NCBI RefSeq assembly: GCF_937890585.1
Contig: NZ_CALACG010000294.1
Coordinates: 1 to 18,823, forward strand
Direction: 5' to 3'
Source: an uncultured Campylobacter sp.
GTDB lineage: Bacteria; Campylobacterota; Campylobacteria; Campylobacterales; Campylobacteraceae
DNA: 18,823 nt
Shown in pieces: positions 6,884-14,509 of the stretch (positions are counted from its first letter, which is position 1; every line of letters begins with the position of its first letter). The translations under genes were made by a program, and so were the position numbers. A model generated the notes under the pieces. It saw only the letters and a list, made by a program, of their open reading frames with translations, was not told the DNA's origin and ran no database searches.

Positions 6884-7549
6884 ATGAAAAAAGCAGTTTG
6901 TATAATGAGTGGCGGCATGGATAGCACGCTTTGCGCTGTGATAGCAAAGAGGGCTGGGTATGATGTGGTCGCACTTCATTTTGACTATAACCAAAGGACT
7001 ATGAATCGGGAAAAGCGCGCGTTTGACGAGATCTGCGAGCGACTGGGTGTGGTTAAAAAGATAAACCTTGATGTTGGCTTCATCGCTCAAATAGGTGGAA
7101 ATTCGCTAACCGATACTAGCATGCAGATAAGAAAAGATGGCGTTAGCAAGGAGGTGCCAAACACCTACGTGCCGTTTAGAAATGGCGTATTTATCTCTAT
7201 CGCTGCCGCGCTTGCCGAAAAAGAGGGGGCGCAGGCGATCTATATAGGCGTGGTCGAGGAGGATAGCTCGGGGTATCCTGACTGCAAAGAGAGCTTTATA
7301 AAAAGCATAAATGAGGCGATAAATTTAGGCACTTCGGCTGATTTTTCTTGCGAGATCATCACGCCACTTGTAAATTTAAGCAAGGCTGACATTGTGGCAA
7401 AGTCACTTGAGCTTAATTCGCCAATAGAGCTTACATGGAGCTGCTACGAGAGTGAGGATGAGGCGTGCGGGCTTTGTGATAGCTGCAGGCTAAGGCTAAA
7501 TGGCTTTAAAAAGGCAAACGCCGTTGATAAAATCCCTTATAAAAAGTGA
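6884..7549 (+). CDS. queC: 7-cyano-7-deazaguanine (preQ0) synthase QueC
   Basis: Cytoplasmic ATP-dependent enzyme that converts 7-carboxy-7-deazaguanine and ammonia to preQ0, a step of queuosine tRNA modification. The PP-loop SGGMDS (about 9-14) is at the N-terminus. The C-terminal zinc site is complete with Cys at about 187, 195, 198 and 201 in the [16 protein letters not shown] stretch. The VPFRNG motif (about 96-101) is also typical. The length of 221 residues is normal. The start at 6884 follows AAAAGG by 6 nt; the frame upstream belongs to the promoter. The leader is predicted to be under 20 nt, too short for a preQ1 riboswitch. No other que gene lies in the window. Confidence 0.96.
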   Translation: MKKAVCIMSGGMDSTLCAVIAKRAGYDVVALHFDYNQRTMNREKRAFDEICERLGVVKKINLDVGFIAQIGGNSLTDTSMQIRKDGVSKEVPNTYVPFRNGVFISIAAALAEKEGAQAIYIGVVEEDSSGYPDCKESFIKSINEAINLGTSADFSCEIITPLVNLSKADIVAKSLELNSPIELTWSCYESEDEACGLCDSCRLRLNGFKKANAVDKIPYKK

Positions 7550-7570
7550 AATTTGCCTTGAAATTTAAAA

Positions 7571-7598
7571 GCTAGCTACTATAAATTTAGCAGCTAGC
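7571..7598 (-). terminator. hairpin between queC and the broken gene
   Basis: Arms GCTAGCT and AGCTAGC form a 7-bp stem around a 14-base loop. On the minus strand it is followed by TTTTAAATTT, so it best serves transcripts ending after the broken gene at 7606; on the plus strand there is no T-run. Confidence 0.4.
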
Positions 7599-7605
7599 CT
7601 AAAAT

Positions 7606-7911
7606 TTACTCCAAATTTAGCTCGCTTATCTGTTTTGCAAGTTTCTCTTTATACTCTTTTAGAGATGTTTTTATGATGTTTGAAAAGTCGTCATTTGTCA
7701 CCAGAAAATAAAACTCAGAGCGTTTTAGATCGGTCTTTATCTCTTTGTCTTTGACGCTTAAAAGTGTGTCTATATCCATATTTAGCCCAACCTTGCTAAA
7801 ACCAAGAGCTATATAAGACCAAAATTTATCTATCTTAGCGCTTGCGGTAAGCGTGTTTTCATCGATTAGGCTTTTGTCTTTTACGATCTGGTAGCCATTT
7901 TCTTTAAAAGG
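7606..7911 (-). pseudogene. remnant of an unrecognised protein gene, 5' end lost
   Basis: A minus-strand frame stays open for 101 codons down to a TAA at 7606-7608 but has no usable start; it is preceded by an in-frame TAG at 7912-7914. The reading is protein-like, with segments such as ENGYQIVKDKSLIDENTLTA and KRSEFYFLVTNDDFSNIIKT and a Lys/Glu-rich tail ending ISELNLE. The same frame continues upstream of the TAG for about 15 codons before another stop. The only internal ATG, at 7779, would give 57 residues and lacks a ribosome-binding site. I do not recognise the family. This looks like the 3' part of a decayed gene between queC and hcp. The rest of the 509-bp gap holds the hcp promoter. 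Confidence 0.6.
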
Positions 7912-7982
7912 CTATTCTAAATTTTGATATCCATAATCATAAAACCTTAAATTTAACAACTAAAATTTAAATTTAACTTTTC

Positions 7983-8025
7983 TTGACTGCTATCAACCAA
8001 AATGGCTAGCCACCTAGGATAAAAT
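7983..8025 (+). promoter_or_regulatory. hcp promoter: CRP/FNR-type box plus -10
   Basis: A dyad TTGAC-TGCT-ATCAA (7983-7996) lies upstream of a candidate -10 TAAAAT (8020-8025, in GGATAAAATCC). The predicted start point near 8032 puts the box centre at about -42, the class II activation position. The half-sites resemble the FNR (TTGAT/ATCAA) and HcpR (TTGAC/GTCAA) consensus, one arm of each. The same arrangement is seen upstream of norB. Confidence 0.65.
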
Positions 8026-8058
8026 CCGCTTAAATTTTTAAATTTACAAGGAGAGACG

Positions 8059-9387
8059 ATGAAAGATATGAAGATGTTTTGCCATCAGTGCGAGATGAGC
8101 GCTGAGGATGGATGCGGTGCAAAGGGCCAGCCTATGGGCACCTGTGGTAAGAGTGACACGCTAGCGCTTTTGCAAGATACGATGGTTTTTGGCTTAAAAG
8201 GCCTTAGCGCATACCGCCACCACGCACACGAGCTTGGTGCTGATACTAGCAACGTTGATCGCGTTATGGCTGATACACTTTATTTTACGCTTACAAACTC
8301 AAATTTCAACTTCGATGAGCACATTAAGCAGCTTCTTGAAGTAGGCGGTGCTGGCGTTGAGGTGATGAACCTACTAAGCGAGGCTCACACGGCTAAATTT
8401 GGTATCCCAACACCAGTTAGAGTGAGCCAAAACAAGGTCGAGGGCAAGGCGATCTTAGTAAGCGGCCACAACCTGCACGCTCTAAAAGCGCTACTTGAGG
8501 CGACAAAAGATAAAGGCATCAACATCTACACTCACTCAGAGATGCTTCCAGCTCACGGATACCCAGAACTACGCAAGTACAGCCACCTAAAAGGCAACGT
8601 CGGCAAGGCGTGGTTTGACCAAACTAAGCTATTTAACGAATTTAAAGGCGCGATACTAATGACAACAAACTGCATCGTGCCACTACGCTCAAACTGCACA
8701 TACGCTGACAGACTATTTGGCTACTCGATCGCAGGCACAAACGGCGTAAAACACATCGAAAACGACGACTTCACACCACTTATCGAGTGCGCACTAGCTT
8801 GCGGCGACGTTAGCGGCTTTGATAGCGACGAGAGCCTAGTAACTGGCGGCCACTACAAGACTATCCTAACTTTAGCCCCACAAATTTTAGATGCGATAAA
8901 CACTGGCAAGATCCGCAGATTTTTCGTGATCGCCGGCTGTGACGCACCTGGCAAGGGACGTGAGTACTATAGAGAGCTAGCTGCTAGCCTTCCAAAAGAC
9001 TGCGTCATACTTACTTCAAGCTGTGGTAAATTTAGATTTAACGACATCGACTTTGGCAACGTCCCAGGCACCGAGCTACCACGCTACATCGACCTTGGCC
9101 AGTGCAACGACAGCAACGGCGCAGTTAAGATCGCCCTAGCTCTAAGTGAGGCAACAGGTATCGCAGTAAATGACCTACCAGTTTCTATCGTGCTAATGTG
9201 GATGGAGCAAAAAGCGGTCATCATCTTGCTAGCGCTATTTAGCCTTGGTATCAAAAATATCAACGTAGGACCTAGCTTGCCTAAATTTTTCAATGAAGAG
9301 ATTATAAATTTCTTAGTGGATAAATTTAACGTTAGACCAATTAGCGGCGACGCTCAAGCTGATCTAAAATATTTTTTGGGTGAGTAA
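8059..9387 (+). CDS. hcp: hybrid cluster protein Hcp, short form
   Basis: Cytoplasmic iron-sulfur protein with the hybrid Fe-S-O cluster; Hcp proteins reduce NO, were first called hydroxylamine reductases, and mediate protein S-nitrosylation. All seven hybrid-cluster ligands are visible: His137 (GHNLH), Glu161 (HSEML), Cys205 (TTNC), Cys294 (IAGCDAPG, the persulfide Cys), Cys322 (SSCG), Cys349 (GQCNDSN) and Glu383 (WMEQKA). The N-terminal cluster Cys are 8, 11, 19 and 29, spaced C-x2-C-x7-C-x9-C, unlike the usual class I and II spacings. At 442 residues it is about 100 shorter than class I/II Hcp, the missing part lying between the N-terminal Cys motif and His137, as in class III. AAGGAGAG precedes the ATG. 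No hcr reductase partner lies in the window. Confidence 0.94.
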   Translation: MKDMKMFCHQCEMSAEDGCGAKGQPMGTCGKSDTLALLQDTMVFGLKGLSAYRHHAHELGADTSNVDRVMADTLYFTLTNSNFNFDEHIKQLLEVGGAGVEVMNLLSEAHTAKFGIPTPVRVSQNKVEGKAILVSGHNLHALKALLEATKDKGINIYTHSEMLPAHGYPELRKYSHLKGNVGKAWFDQTKLFNEFKGAILMTTNCIVPLRSNCTYADRLFGYSIAGTNGVKHIENDDFTPLIECALACGDVSGFDSDESLVTGGHYKTILTLAPQILDAINTGKIRRFFVIAGCDAPGKGREYYRELAASLPKDCVILTSSCGKFRFNDIDFGNVPGTELPRYIDLGQCNDSNGAVKIALALSEATGIAVNDLPVSIVLMWMEQKAVIILLALFSLGIKNINVGPSLPKFFNEEIINFLVDKFNVRPISGDAQADLKYFLGE

Positions 9388-9392
9388 AAACT

Positions 9393-9412
9393 GCCAGGGC
9401 TTAGGCTCTGGC
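9393..9412 (-). terminator. terminator between hcp and the metG operon
   Basis: The stem GCCAGGGC/GCTCTGGC (8 bp, one G-T wobble) has loop TTAG. On the minus strand it is followed by AGTTTTTA, making a good intrinsic terminator for the operon ending at 9420. On the plus strand it lies 5 bp after the hcp stop with a weak T-run, so it may serve both directions. Confidence 0.65.
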
Positions 9413-9419
9413 TCTAAAT

Positions 9420-10397
9420 TTAAAAGAGTCCGCTTTGCTCTTTGCTTTGACTTAAGCTATCAAGTAGATCCTCTTTTTTGCAAAGCACAAGGGCATAGAC
9501 GAAATTTTGCAGCTCTTTTATCTCCTCTAAATTTTCATAAAAAATGGCGTTTTCAACCTTTAGCGTGCTATCTTTTGGCAGGCAAAATTTAAGCTCGCTT
9601 TCGCTGAAATTTCGCCTTAGAAATATGCTTTCAGTCAAAAATAGCTCTTCGTCTTCTTCAGCTATCACAGCTCTAAAACTACTTCCAAAACCAACTGGCT
9701 TAAAGTCTTTGTCGATAAAGACTGGGTCAAAGTGTGATGAAATTCTGCTCTCTGTCACTTTAAAGCCGATATTATTTTTTTTAAGATAGCCAAGAAGTCC
9801 GCAAAACATCCCAGCAAAAACCCTTGGAATGGATAAATTTTGATAGTATTTGTCATCGTAAATGAGCGTTGTAAAAAAGATCGAGCTTGGATTTAGCACG
9901 CTTATATTTGTATCAGTCCAGGCCGTCTCGTAAAGAAGTGAGAGCCTTTGAAGTATCCTCGTATCGTCGCTAAAAAATGTGTCAAACAAATTTGCATGGA
10001 AAATTTTATAAAAAAGCTCGTTTAAATTTTCAGGTATGACGTGGGCGTTTTTTTCAAGGTGCGACTTTTCTAAAAGCGCTTTTATGAAGGGATTAACCGC
10101 GCAAAATTTGATATTTTTGTGGATCGCTTCAAAGCGCATGAGTTTGATGATAGCCGTTTGCAGGCTTGCTACCTTGATAAAGGCTATCTCCTCGTCGCTT
10201 GGTGTGATATCCTCTTCACTAATGATAGCGTAGGCACCTTGCTTTATCGCAGGTGCGATCTGATCGCTTTGTGTGGCGATGAGAGCGTAGCCTCGTTTTA
10301 TATTTTTAGCCTCAAACGCGAAGCTAGTCACGCTTGAGATGCTTGGGTTGTTTAAAATTTGCCCATTTATTATATGGGTTAAATTTTCTATAGTCAT
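9420..10397 (-). CDS. hypothetical protein with MurF-like N-terminal domain
   Basis: A 325-residue protein, as I recall the position-equivalent of C. jejuni Cj0837c. Residues about 25-90 (FEAKNIKRGYALIATQSD, then IKQGAYAIISEEDI and KVASLQTAI) look like the substrate-binding N-terminal domain of MurE/MurF ligases, where a DSR-VKPGD-LF pattern is followed by A--GA-A-I. The ATP-binding GTNGKT loop of real Mur ligases is absent, so ligase activity is unlikely. I recognise nothing in the remaining 230 residues; there is no signal peptide or membrane helix. The ATG follows the metG TAA directly (TAAATG) without a ribosome-binding site, so translation probably depends on metG. It is the last gene of the operon, followed by a terminator. 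Confidence 0.8.
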   Translation of the reverse strand: MTIENLTHIINGQILNNPSISSVTSFAFEAKNIKRGYALIATQSDQIAPAIKQGAYAIISEEDITPSDEEIAFIKVASLQTAIIKLMRFEAIHKNIKFCAVNPFIKALLEKSHLEKNAHVIPENLNELFYKIFHANLFDTFFSDDTRILQRLSLLYETAWTDTNISVLNPSSIFFTTLIYDDKYYQNLSIPRVFAGMFCGLLGYLKKNNIGFKVTESRISSHFDPVFIDKDFKPVGFGSSFRAVIAEEDEELFLTESIFLRRNFSESELKFCLPKDSTLKVENAIFYENLEEIKELQNFVYALVLCKKEDLLDSLSQSKEQSGLF

Positions 10398-12332
10398 TTA
10401 GCCAACGATCGCGCCGTTTTTGACCTTGCCCTGCGTGCCAAGAAGCGTTAGTGAGCCGTCTGATGCGCTTAGGATCATGCCTTGCGAGACATATTTTTTC
10501 ATCATCGTTCGCTCTTTTAAATTTGCTAAAACGCAAACTTGCTTGCCCACAAGCGAGCTAGGCTCGTAGTATTTGGCGATGCCAGATAAAATTTGACGTG
10601 GCTGCTCCTCGCCAAGATCTATCTTAAATTTAAGCAGTTTCTCGCTACCCTCAACCCTCTCGCACTCGAGCACTTCGCCTACTTTTATCACAATTTTGGC
10701 AAAGTCATCGATGCTAATAATACCTTCTTCTTTTTTCTCCTCTTTTGGCTCAGCTTTTGCCTCTACTTTTGCTTCTTCTTTTGGCTTGCTAGCCTCGCCC
10801 ATTAGCTCTTTTTCTATCCTTGGGAAGAGTGGCTCAGTAGCTTTTGCGGTAAAATTTGAAATTTCATTTTTTAAGACAAGGCTCTCATAAGAAGCCGTAT
10901 CTATGCTAAAGCCAAGCGTATCAGCTATCTTAGCGCAAGTTTTTGGCATAGCTGGGCTAAGCAAAATGGCAACTTTAGCAAGTAAATTTGCGCAAAGCGC
11001 CACAAGTGCGTTTGCCTCGTCACTTTTGCCAGCTTTCACAAGCGACCATGGCTCATACTTCGCAACGGCTGCGTTTGCCAGAGTTACAACCTTCCAAAGA
11101 TCCTCTAAATAGCGGTTTGTAGCTAAATTTTCTAAATTTTTAATAGCCTCATCAAGATAGCCCTTCGCCTCATCAAGCTCGGCTTTATGAAATTTGATCA
11201 CATCTTTTGAGTCGATCTTGTAGTCGCTATACTTTGCGCTCATGCCCACAATTCGGCTTAGCAGATTGCCAAGTCCGTTGCCAAGCTCTGAGTTTATGCG
11301 CTCGATCAAGGCTTTTTGGCTGTAGTCGCCATCTTGTCCAAAAGGCACCTCTCTAAGCAAAAAGTATCTGAAATTTTCAAGTCCATAAGCGTTTGCGACC
11401 TCTCTTGGGTTTATGACGTTGCCCTTGCTTTTGCTCATCTTTTCGCCATCTATCGTCCACCAGCCGTGCGCTGCGACGTGTTTTGGCAGTGGCAAGCCAA
11501 GGCTCATCAAAAATGCCGGCCAATAAACTGCGTGAAAACGCAAAATGTCTTTGCCAACGATGTGTGTCGTATGCGGCCAAAAGTCCATTCTGGCGTTATC
11601 TCTTGAGTATCCTAGTGTTGTTAGGTAGTTTATGAGCGCGTCAAGCCAGACATACATAACGTGCTTGTCGTCATTTGCGCTCTTTGGTAGCTTTATACCC
11701 CAGTCAAAGCTCGTTCTTGTCACAGAGAGATCTTTTAGTCCGCCTTTTACAAAGCTTACGACCTCATTTTTCTTGCCCTTTGGGATGACGCAAAGTTCGT
11801 CGTTTTCATACCATTTTAAAAGTGCATCTTCATATTTTGAAAGTTTGAAAAAGTAGCTCTCTTCTTTGACTAAAGATGTCACGCGGCCGCAGTCTGGACA
11901 GCGGTTGTCCTCAAGTAGATCTCTTTGGTTAAAAAATGTCTCGCAGCTAACGCAGTAAAAGCCCTCGTACTCGCCCTTGTAGATATCGCCGTTTGCTTGC
12001 ATCTTTTCAAAGACATTTTGCACGGTCTGCTTGTGTTCTTCGTCGGTTGTCCTTATAAAATGGTCGTAGCTTATCTCAAATTCATCCCAAAGCGATCTAA
12101 ATTTCGCACTGATCTCGTCCGCGTACTCTTTTGGCGTCTTGCCTCTAGCGCGAGCTGCTTGCTCGATCTTTTGACCATGCTCGTCTGTGCCAGTCATAAA
12201 GTAGGTCTCTTTGCCTTGCAAGCGGTTAAATCTAGCTAGCGTATCAGCGATGATAGTCGTGTAGGCGTGGCCGATGTGTGGCACGTCATTTACGTAATAA
12301 ATCGGAGTGGTTATATAAGCTTTTTCTTTCAT
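10398..12332 (-). CDS. metG: methionyl-tRNA synthetase
   Basis: Cytoplasmic class I aminoacyl-tRNA synthetase that charges tRNA-Met and initiator tRNA. The protein has 644 residues. Visible motifs are HIGH (19-22), the zinc-knuckle Cys pairs 127/130 and 145/148 (CVSC, CPDC), and KMSKS (298-302). A Lys/Glu/Ala-rich linker (about 513-537) leads to a C-terminal EMAP/Trbp111-type tRNA-binding domain (about 540-644, with KVGEVLECERVEGSEKLL and ILSGIA). It is thus the long form with its own dimerisation/tRNA-binding module. The start at 12332 follows AAAGGA by 6 nt. It lies 15 bp after the small Cys-rich gene and directly abuts the next gene, inside the mobB - fbp operon. Confidence 0.97.
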   Translation of the reverse strand: MKEKAYITTPIYYVNDVPHIGHAYTTIIADTLARFNRLQGKETYFMTGTDEHGQKIEQAARARGKTPKEYADEISAKFRSLWDEFEISYDHFIRTTDEEHKQTVQNVFEKMQANGDIYKGEYEGFYCVSCETFFNQRDLLEDNRCPDCGRVTSLVKEESYFFKLSKYEDALLKWYENDELCVIPKGKKNEVVSFVKGGLKDLSVTRTSFDWGIKLPKSANDDKHVMYVWLDALINYLTTLGYSRDNARMDFWPHTTHIVGKDILRFHAVYWPAFLMSLGLPLPKHVAAHGWWTIDGEKMSKSKGNVINPREVANAYGLENFRYFLLREVPFGQDGDYSQKALIERINSELGNGLGNLLSRIVGMSAKYSDYKIDSKDVIKFHKAELDEAKGYLDEAIKNLENLATNRYLEDLWKVVTLANAAVAKYEPWSLVKAGKSDEANALVALCANLLAKVAILLSPAMPKTCAKIADTLGFSIDTASYESLVLKNEISNFTAKATEPLFPRIEKELMGEASKPKEEAKVEAKAEPKEEKKEEGIISIDDFAKIVIKVGEVLECERVEGSEKLLKFKIDLGEEQPRQILSGIAKYYEPSSLVGKQVCVLANLKERTMMKKYVSQGMILSASDGSLTLLGTQGKVKNGAIVG

Positions 12333-12347
12333 ATTTTTCCTTTAAAT

Positions 12348-12566
12348 TTAAAAATCAAATCCGCCGTCACTGCCGGTGTTGCCTTTTGACATCGAGTTGT
12401 AGCAGCTATTTACATACTCTATCCTCGTCTCACAGTCAAAAAATGCCTCGCAGTTAAAACAGCTTTTGCGCCCTTTTTGCTCTTGACACTCTTGCATGAT
12501 TTTTGCCTTTTGTTTTAGGGCTAGCTCAAATGCGTCAAGTGGCTCGTTTGCTTGTGCTTCTTGCAT
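12348..12566 (-). CDS. small Cys-rich conserved hypothetical protein
   Basis: A 72-residue protein that I recall as the position-equivalent of C. jejuni Cj0839c. The N-terminal half is an acidic/basic helix-like stretch (about 1-30). The middle holds Cys at 27, 36, 39, 45 and 55; C36-x2-C39 sits in SCFNCEAFFDCETR, a possible metal or disulfide site. The C-terminal tail is Gly/Ser-rich and ends GGFDF. Its ATG overlaps the fbp TAA (TAATG) with no ribosome-binding site, so translation is probably coupled to fbp. Function is unknown. That it is real is supported by the overlap, by its place in a conserved gene order, and by the metG ribosome-binding site lying just after its stop. Confidence 0.75.
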   Translation of the reverse strand: MQEAQANEPLDAFELALKQKAKIMQECQEQKGRKSCFNCEAFFDCETRIEYVNSCYNSMSKGNTGSDGGFDF

Positions 12567-13429
12567 TATTTTTGCTCGTAAAATTTATGCAAAAGAGAAA
12601 TTTCATCACGTGAGCCAAAGAAGCATGGCGTAGTTTGGTGAATTTTTTCTATTTTTATATCAAAAAGTGTTTGATTTTTGCCGTTTGAGGTTGCGCCCTT
12701 TGCGTTTTCATATATAAAGGCAAATGGCAATACTTCAAAGACAACCCTTAGCTTGCCATTTGGATGATCGCTCGTTGCTGGGTAGCTAAAAAGACCGCCG
12801 CCTTTTAGTAAAATTTGGTGCAAGTCGCTCACCATAGCGCCTGAGTATCTTAGTCTGTAGCCCTGGTTAAATAGCTCGTTTATAAAATTTCTATGCGTTT
12901 GGCTCCAGCCTTTTTGCGTAGCTCCCGTGGCGTTTAGCTTGCCTTTTTCTTTTAGCTCAAGCTCTTTTACAAATTTAAACTCGCCATCTTTGCCAAGCCT
13001 ATAAAATTTAGGCAAAGCGCCCTTTTTCTCAGCAATCACTAGCTCAAGTCTTGGACCATATATGCTGTAAGCTGCGGCTATTAAATTTTCTGGTTTTACC
13101 TCGTTTTCGTAGATGCCAAAGATCGAGCCAACAGCGAAATTTACATCAACTAAGCTTGAGCCATCGAGTGGATCGTAAGCGATGATAAATTTAGCATTTT
13201 TATTTATCTCAAGCTCGTCCTCTTTCTCTTCGCTAATTAGCGCTTTTACGCATGAAAGCTGCTTAAATTTAGCCGTGATGATTTCGTCGCTTTTGACGTC
13301 AAGCTTTAGCTGGGTGTCGCCAGTTGCGTTTTCGTGAGTTGTGTAGCCAAGATCGGCGTATTTTATGACCTCGCTTATCTCTTTTGCGATATCTTTAATA
13401 GTGTTAAAAATTTGGTTTAGTTCTTGCAT
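12566..13429 (-). CDS. fbp: fructose-1,6-bisphosphatase, class I
   Basis: Cytoplasmic Mg-dependent enzyme of gluconeogenesis that hydrolyses fructose-1,6-bisphosphate to fructose-6-phosphate; Campylobacter lacks phosphofructokinase and relies on this direction. The protein is 287 residues, somewhat short for class I (about 330). The metal/phosphate-binding motif [13 protein letters not shown] (about 85-97) is clear, and the later [14 protein letters not shown] stretch is the usual active-site/C-terminal part. I chose the ATG at 13429, which overlaps the mobB stop (TAATG) and has AAAGG about 8 nt upstream; the frame from 13465 would overlap mobB and starts with unrelated Cys/Lys residues. The stop overlaps the next ATG in the same way. 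Confidence 0.93.
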   Translation of the reverse strand: MQELNQIFNTIKDIAKEISEVIKYADLGYTTHENATGDTQLKLDVKSDEIITAKFKQLSCVKALISEEKEDELEINKNAKFIIAYDPLDGSSLVDVNFAVGSIFGIYENEVKPENLIAAAYSIYGPRLELVIAEKKGALPKFYRLGKDGEFKFVKELELKEKGKLNATGATQKGWSQTHRNFINELFNQGYRLRYSGAMVSDLHQILLKGGGLFSYPATSDHPNGKLRVVFEVLPFAFIYENAKGATSNGKNQTLFDIKIEKIHQTTPCFFGSRDEISLLHKFYEQK

Positions 13430-13908
13430 TATACAGCCTTTGCATTTTTGATTATCCACGCACAAATGGCGTCTATATCGTCTAAATTTAGATTTGTGAT
13501 CTCGTAGGGGATCTGCTCTTTATAAGTGGTGATCGCATCTGAAAAGCTAAGATAAGCTTCATCGATCTCACCTCTAAAGACGCTTAGTCTTGGCAGTGGT
13601 AGCGTCTTTAGCCCCTCGACTAAGAGCATGTCAAACTCGCCGATCATCCTTATGACCTCGTCTATGCCTTGCGAGCTTTGCGAAAAGTAAGTCGTTCTAG
13701 TCGGACTCATCACGACTACGTCAGCTCCTGCCTCAGAAAATTTAAAGCTATCCTTGCCTTCAACGTCAAATTTGGCCTTGTCGCCTGGGTCGTGCTTGAC
13801 CACAACGACCTTTAGCCCATCATCTATAAATTTTTTTGCGACTTTTAAGATAAGCGTCGTTTTTCCGCTATTTGAAGGGCCAGAAAAAGCAATGGCAAGT
13901 CTTTTCAT
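13429..13908 (-). CDS. mobB: molybdopterin-guanine dinucleotide biosynthesis protein MobB
   Basis: A P-loop GTP-binding protein of 159 residues that assists MobA in attaching GMP to molybdopterin to make the MGD cofactor of formate dehydrogenase, nitrate reductase and similar enzymes. Walker A is GPSNSGKTT (10-18); KHD (38-40) and the VEGLK motif (97-101), followed by [11 protein letters not shown], are family signatures. The start at 13908 has AAAGG 6 nt upstream. It is the first gene of a minus-strand operon with fbp, the Cys-rich gene, metG and the MurF-N-like gene; no other molybdenum cofactor gene is nearby. Confidence 0.93.
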   Translation of the reverse strand: MKRLAIAFSGPSNSGKTTLILKVAKKFIDDGLKVVVVKHDPGDKAKFDVEGKDSFKFSEAGADVVVMSPTRTTYFSQSSQGIDEVIRMIGEFDMLLVEGLKTLPLPRLSVFRGEIDEAYLSFSDAITTYKEQIPYEITNLNLDDIDAICAWIIKNAKAV

Positions 13909-13937
13909 AAGAGCCTTTTTCGTTAAAATTTCTTGCG

Positions 13938-13943
13938 ATTATA
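13938..13943 (-). promoter_or_regulatory. -10 element of the mobB operon
   Basis: A perfect TATAAT on the minus strand, 30 bp before the mobB start codon, in the 121-bp divergent gap between mobB and the lipoprotein gene. No clear -35 is visible, as is usual in Campylobacter. Confidence 0.55.
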
Positions 13944-13992
13944 GCTCATATTGGCTTTAAAATTTATGAGTGAAATTTAAAAAATAAAATGC

Positions 13993-13998
13993 TAAAAT
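13993..13998 (+). promoter_or_regulatory. -10 element of the lipoprotein gene
   Basis: TGCTAAAAT gives an extended -10 with hexamer TAAAAT, 32 bp before the start codon; it uses the same ATGCTAAAATGC word as two other promoters in the window. Confidence 0.5.
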
Positions 13999-14029
13999 GC
14001 GAGAAAATTTAACCTTTTAAGAGATTTTT

Positions 14030-14509
14030 ATGAGAAAATTTACACTATTTTTTGCATTTATTTTGATGATATTTGGTTGCGCTGATCAAAAAGTGATCGT
14101 GCATGAGCCACTAAAAAATGAGCTTTTAGCCTACACAAGCAAGAGCGAGATCATAGATGGCACCGATAGAACGCTCATAATCGCAACCTATTTAAATCCA
14201 ATATATAACTCAAATTTAGACGAGAGCAAAGAGCACTTTTTAGTAGCCATAAACCCAAAAGAGCATGCGCAAAATTTGAGCAATATAAAGGTAAATGGCG
14301 ACTCAAATGCCACAAATGCAAGGCTGCTTGATGAAAGTGACGAGATGCTTAAATTTGCTGGATTTTCAATGCCTTGGGCGGTCTATTACGAAGTGACCGC
14401 ACCAAGTAAGCAAAGTGACGATCTCGCGCTTAGTTTCGAAATTTATCAGTCAAAGCTGGTTTTGTTAAATTTTCGAAAAGTTGCGAAATCTTTATACTGG
14501 AACCATTAA
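14030..14509 (+). CDS. putative small lipoprotein (Cj0842-like position)
   Basis: A 159-residue protein with an N-terminal signal (MRKFTLFFAFILMIFG) ending in a lipobox-like IFGC with Cys17, so it is likely lipid-anchored in the inner or outer membrane. The mature part (HEPLKNELLAYTSKSEI and so on) has no motif I recognise. It occupies the place I recall for C. jejuni Cj0842, between mobB and slt. The ribosome-binding site is weak (AAGAGAT). The gene is convergent with slt, and its last 80 bp overlap the slt 3' end; both stops look genuine, so the last 26 residues (YQSKLVLLNFRKVAKS region) are written over the slt antisense. The lipobox has Phe at -2, which is unusual but tolerated. Confidence 0.8.
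   Translation: MRKFTLFFAFILMIFGCADQKVIVHEPLKNELLAYTSKSEIIDGTDRTLIIATYLNPIYNSNLDESKEHFLVAINPKEHAQNLSNIKVNGDSNATNARLLDESDEMLKFAGFSMPWAVYYEVTAPSKQSDDLALSFEIYQSKLVLLNFRKVAKSLYWNH

Noticed and set aside
6827..7090. N-terminal extension of the YbeY frame by 88 residues
   Set aside because: It is the complement of the queC start region, has no family match, and the ATG at 6826 gives the normal YbeY length with a ribosome-binding site.
8026..8050. TTAAATTTTTAAATTTA before hcp as a terminator or operator
   Set aside because: It is an AT-only self-complementary stretch of the common AAATTT type, with no GC stem and no T-run context.
10593..12239. Plus-strand frames of 65-104 codons opposite metG
   Set aside because: They are antisense shadows of conserved metG codons with no start signals.
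13430..13465. 12-residue N-terminal extension of Fbp with several Cys
   Set aside because: It lies within the mobB 3' end; the ATG at 13429 overlaps the mobB stop in the same TAATG fashion as the next junction and has AAAGG upstream.
12348..13908. mobB as a sign of a molybdenum-enzyme gene cluster
   Set aside because: No other cofactor, molybdate transport or molybdoenzyme gene is nearby; the neighbours are housekeeping genes in an order I recall from C. jejuni.
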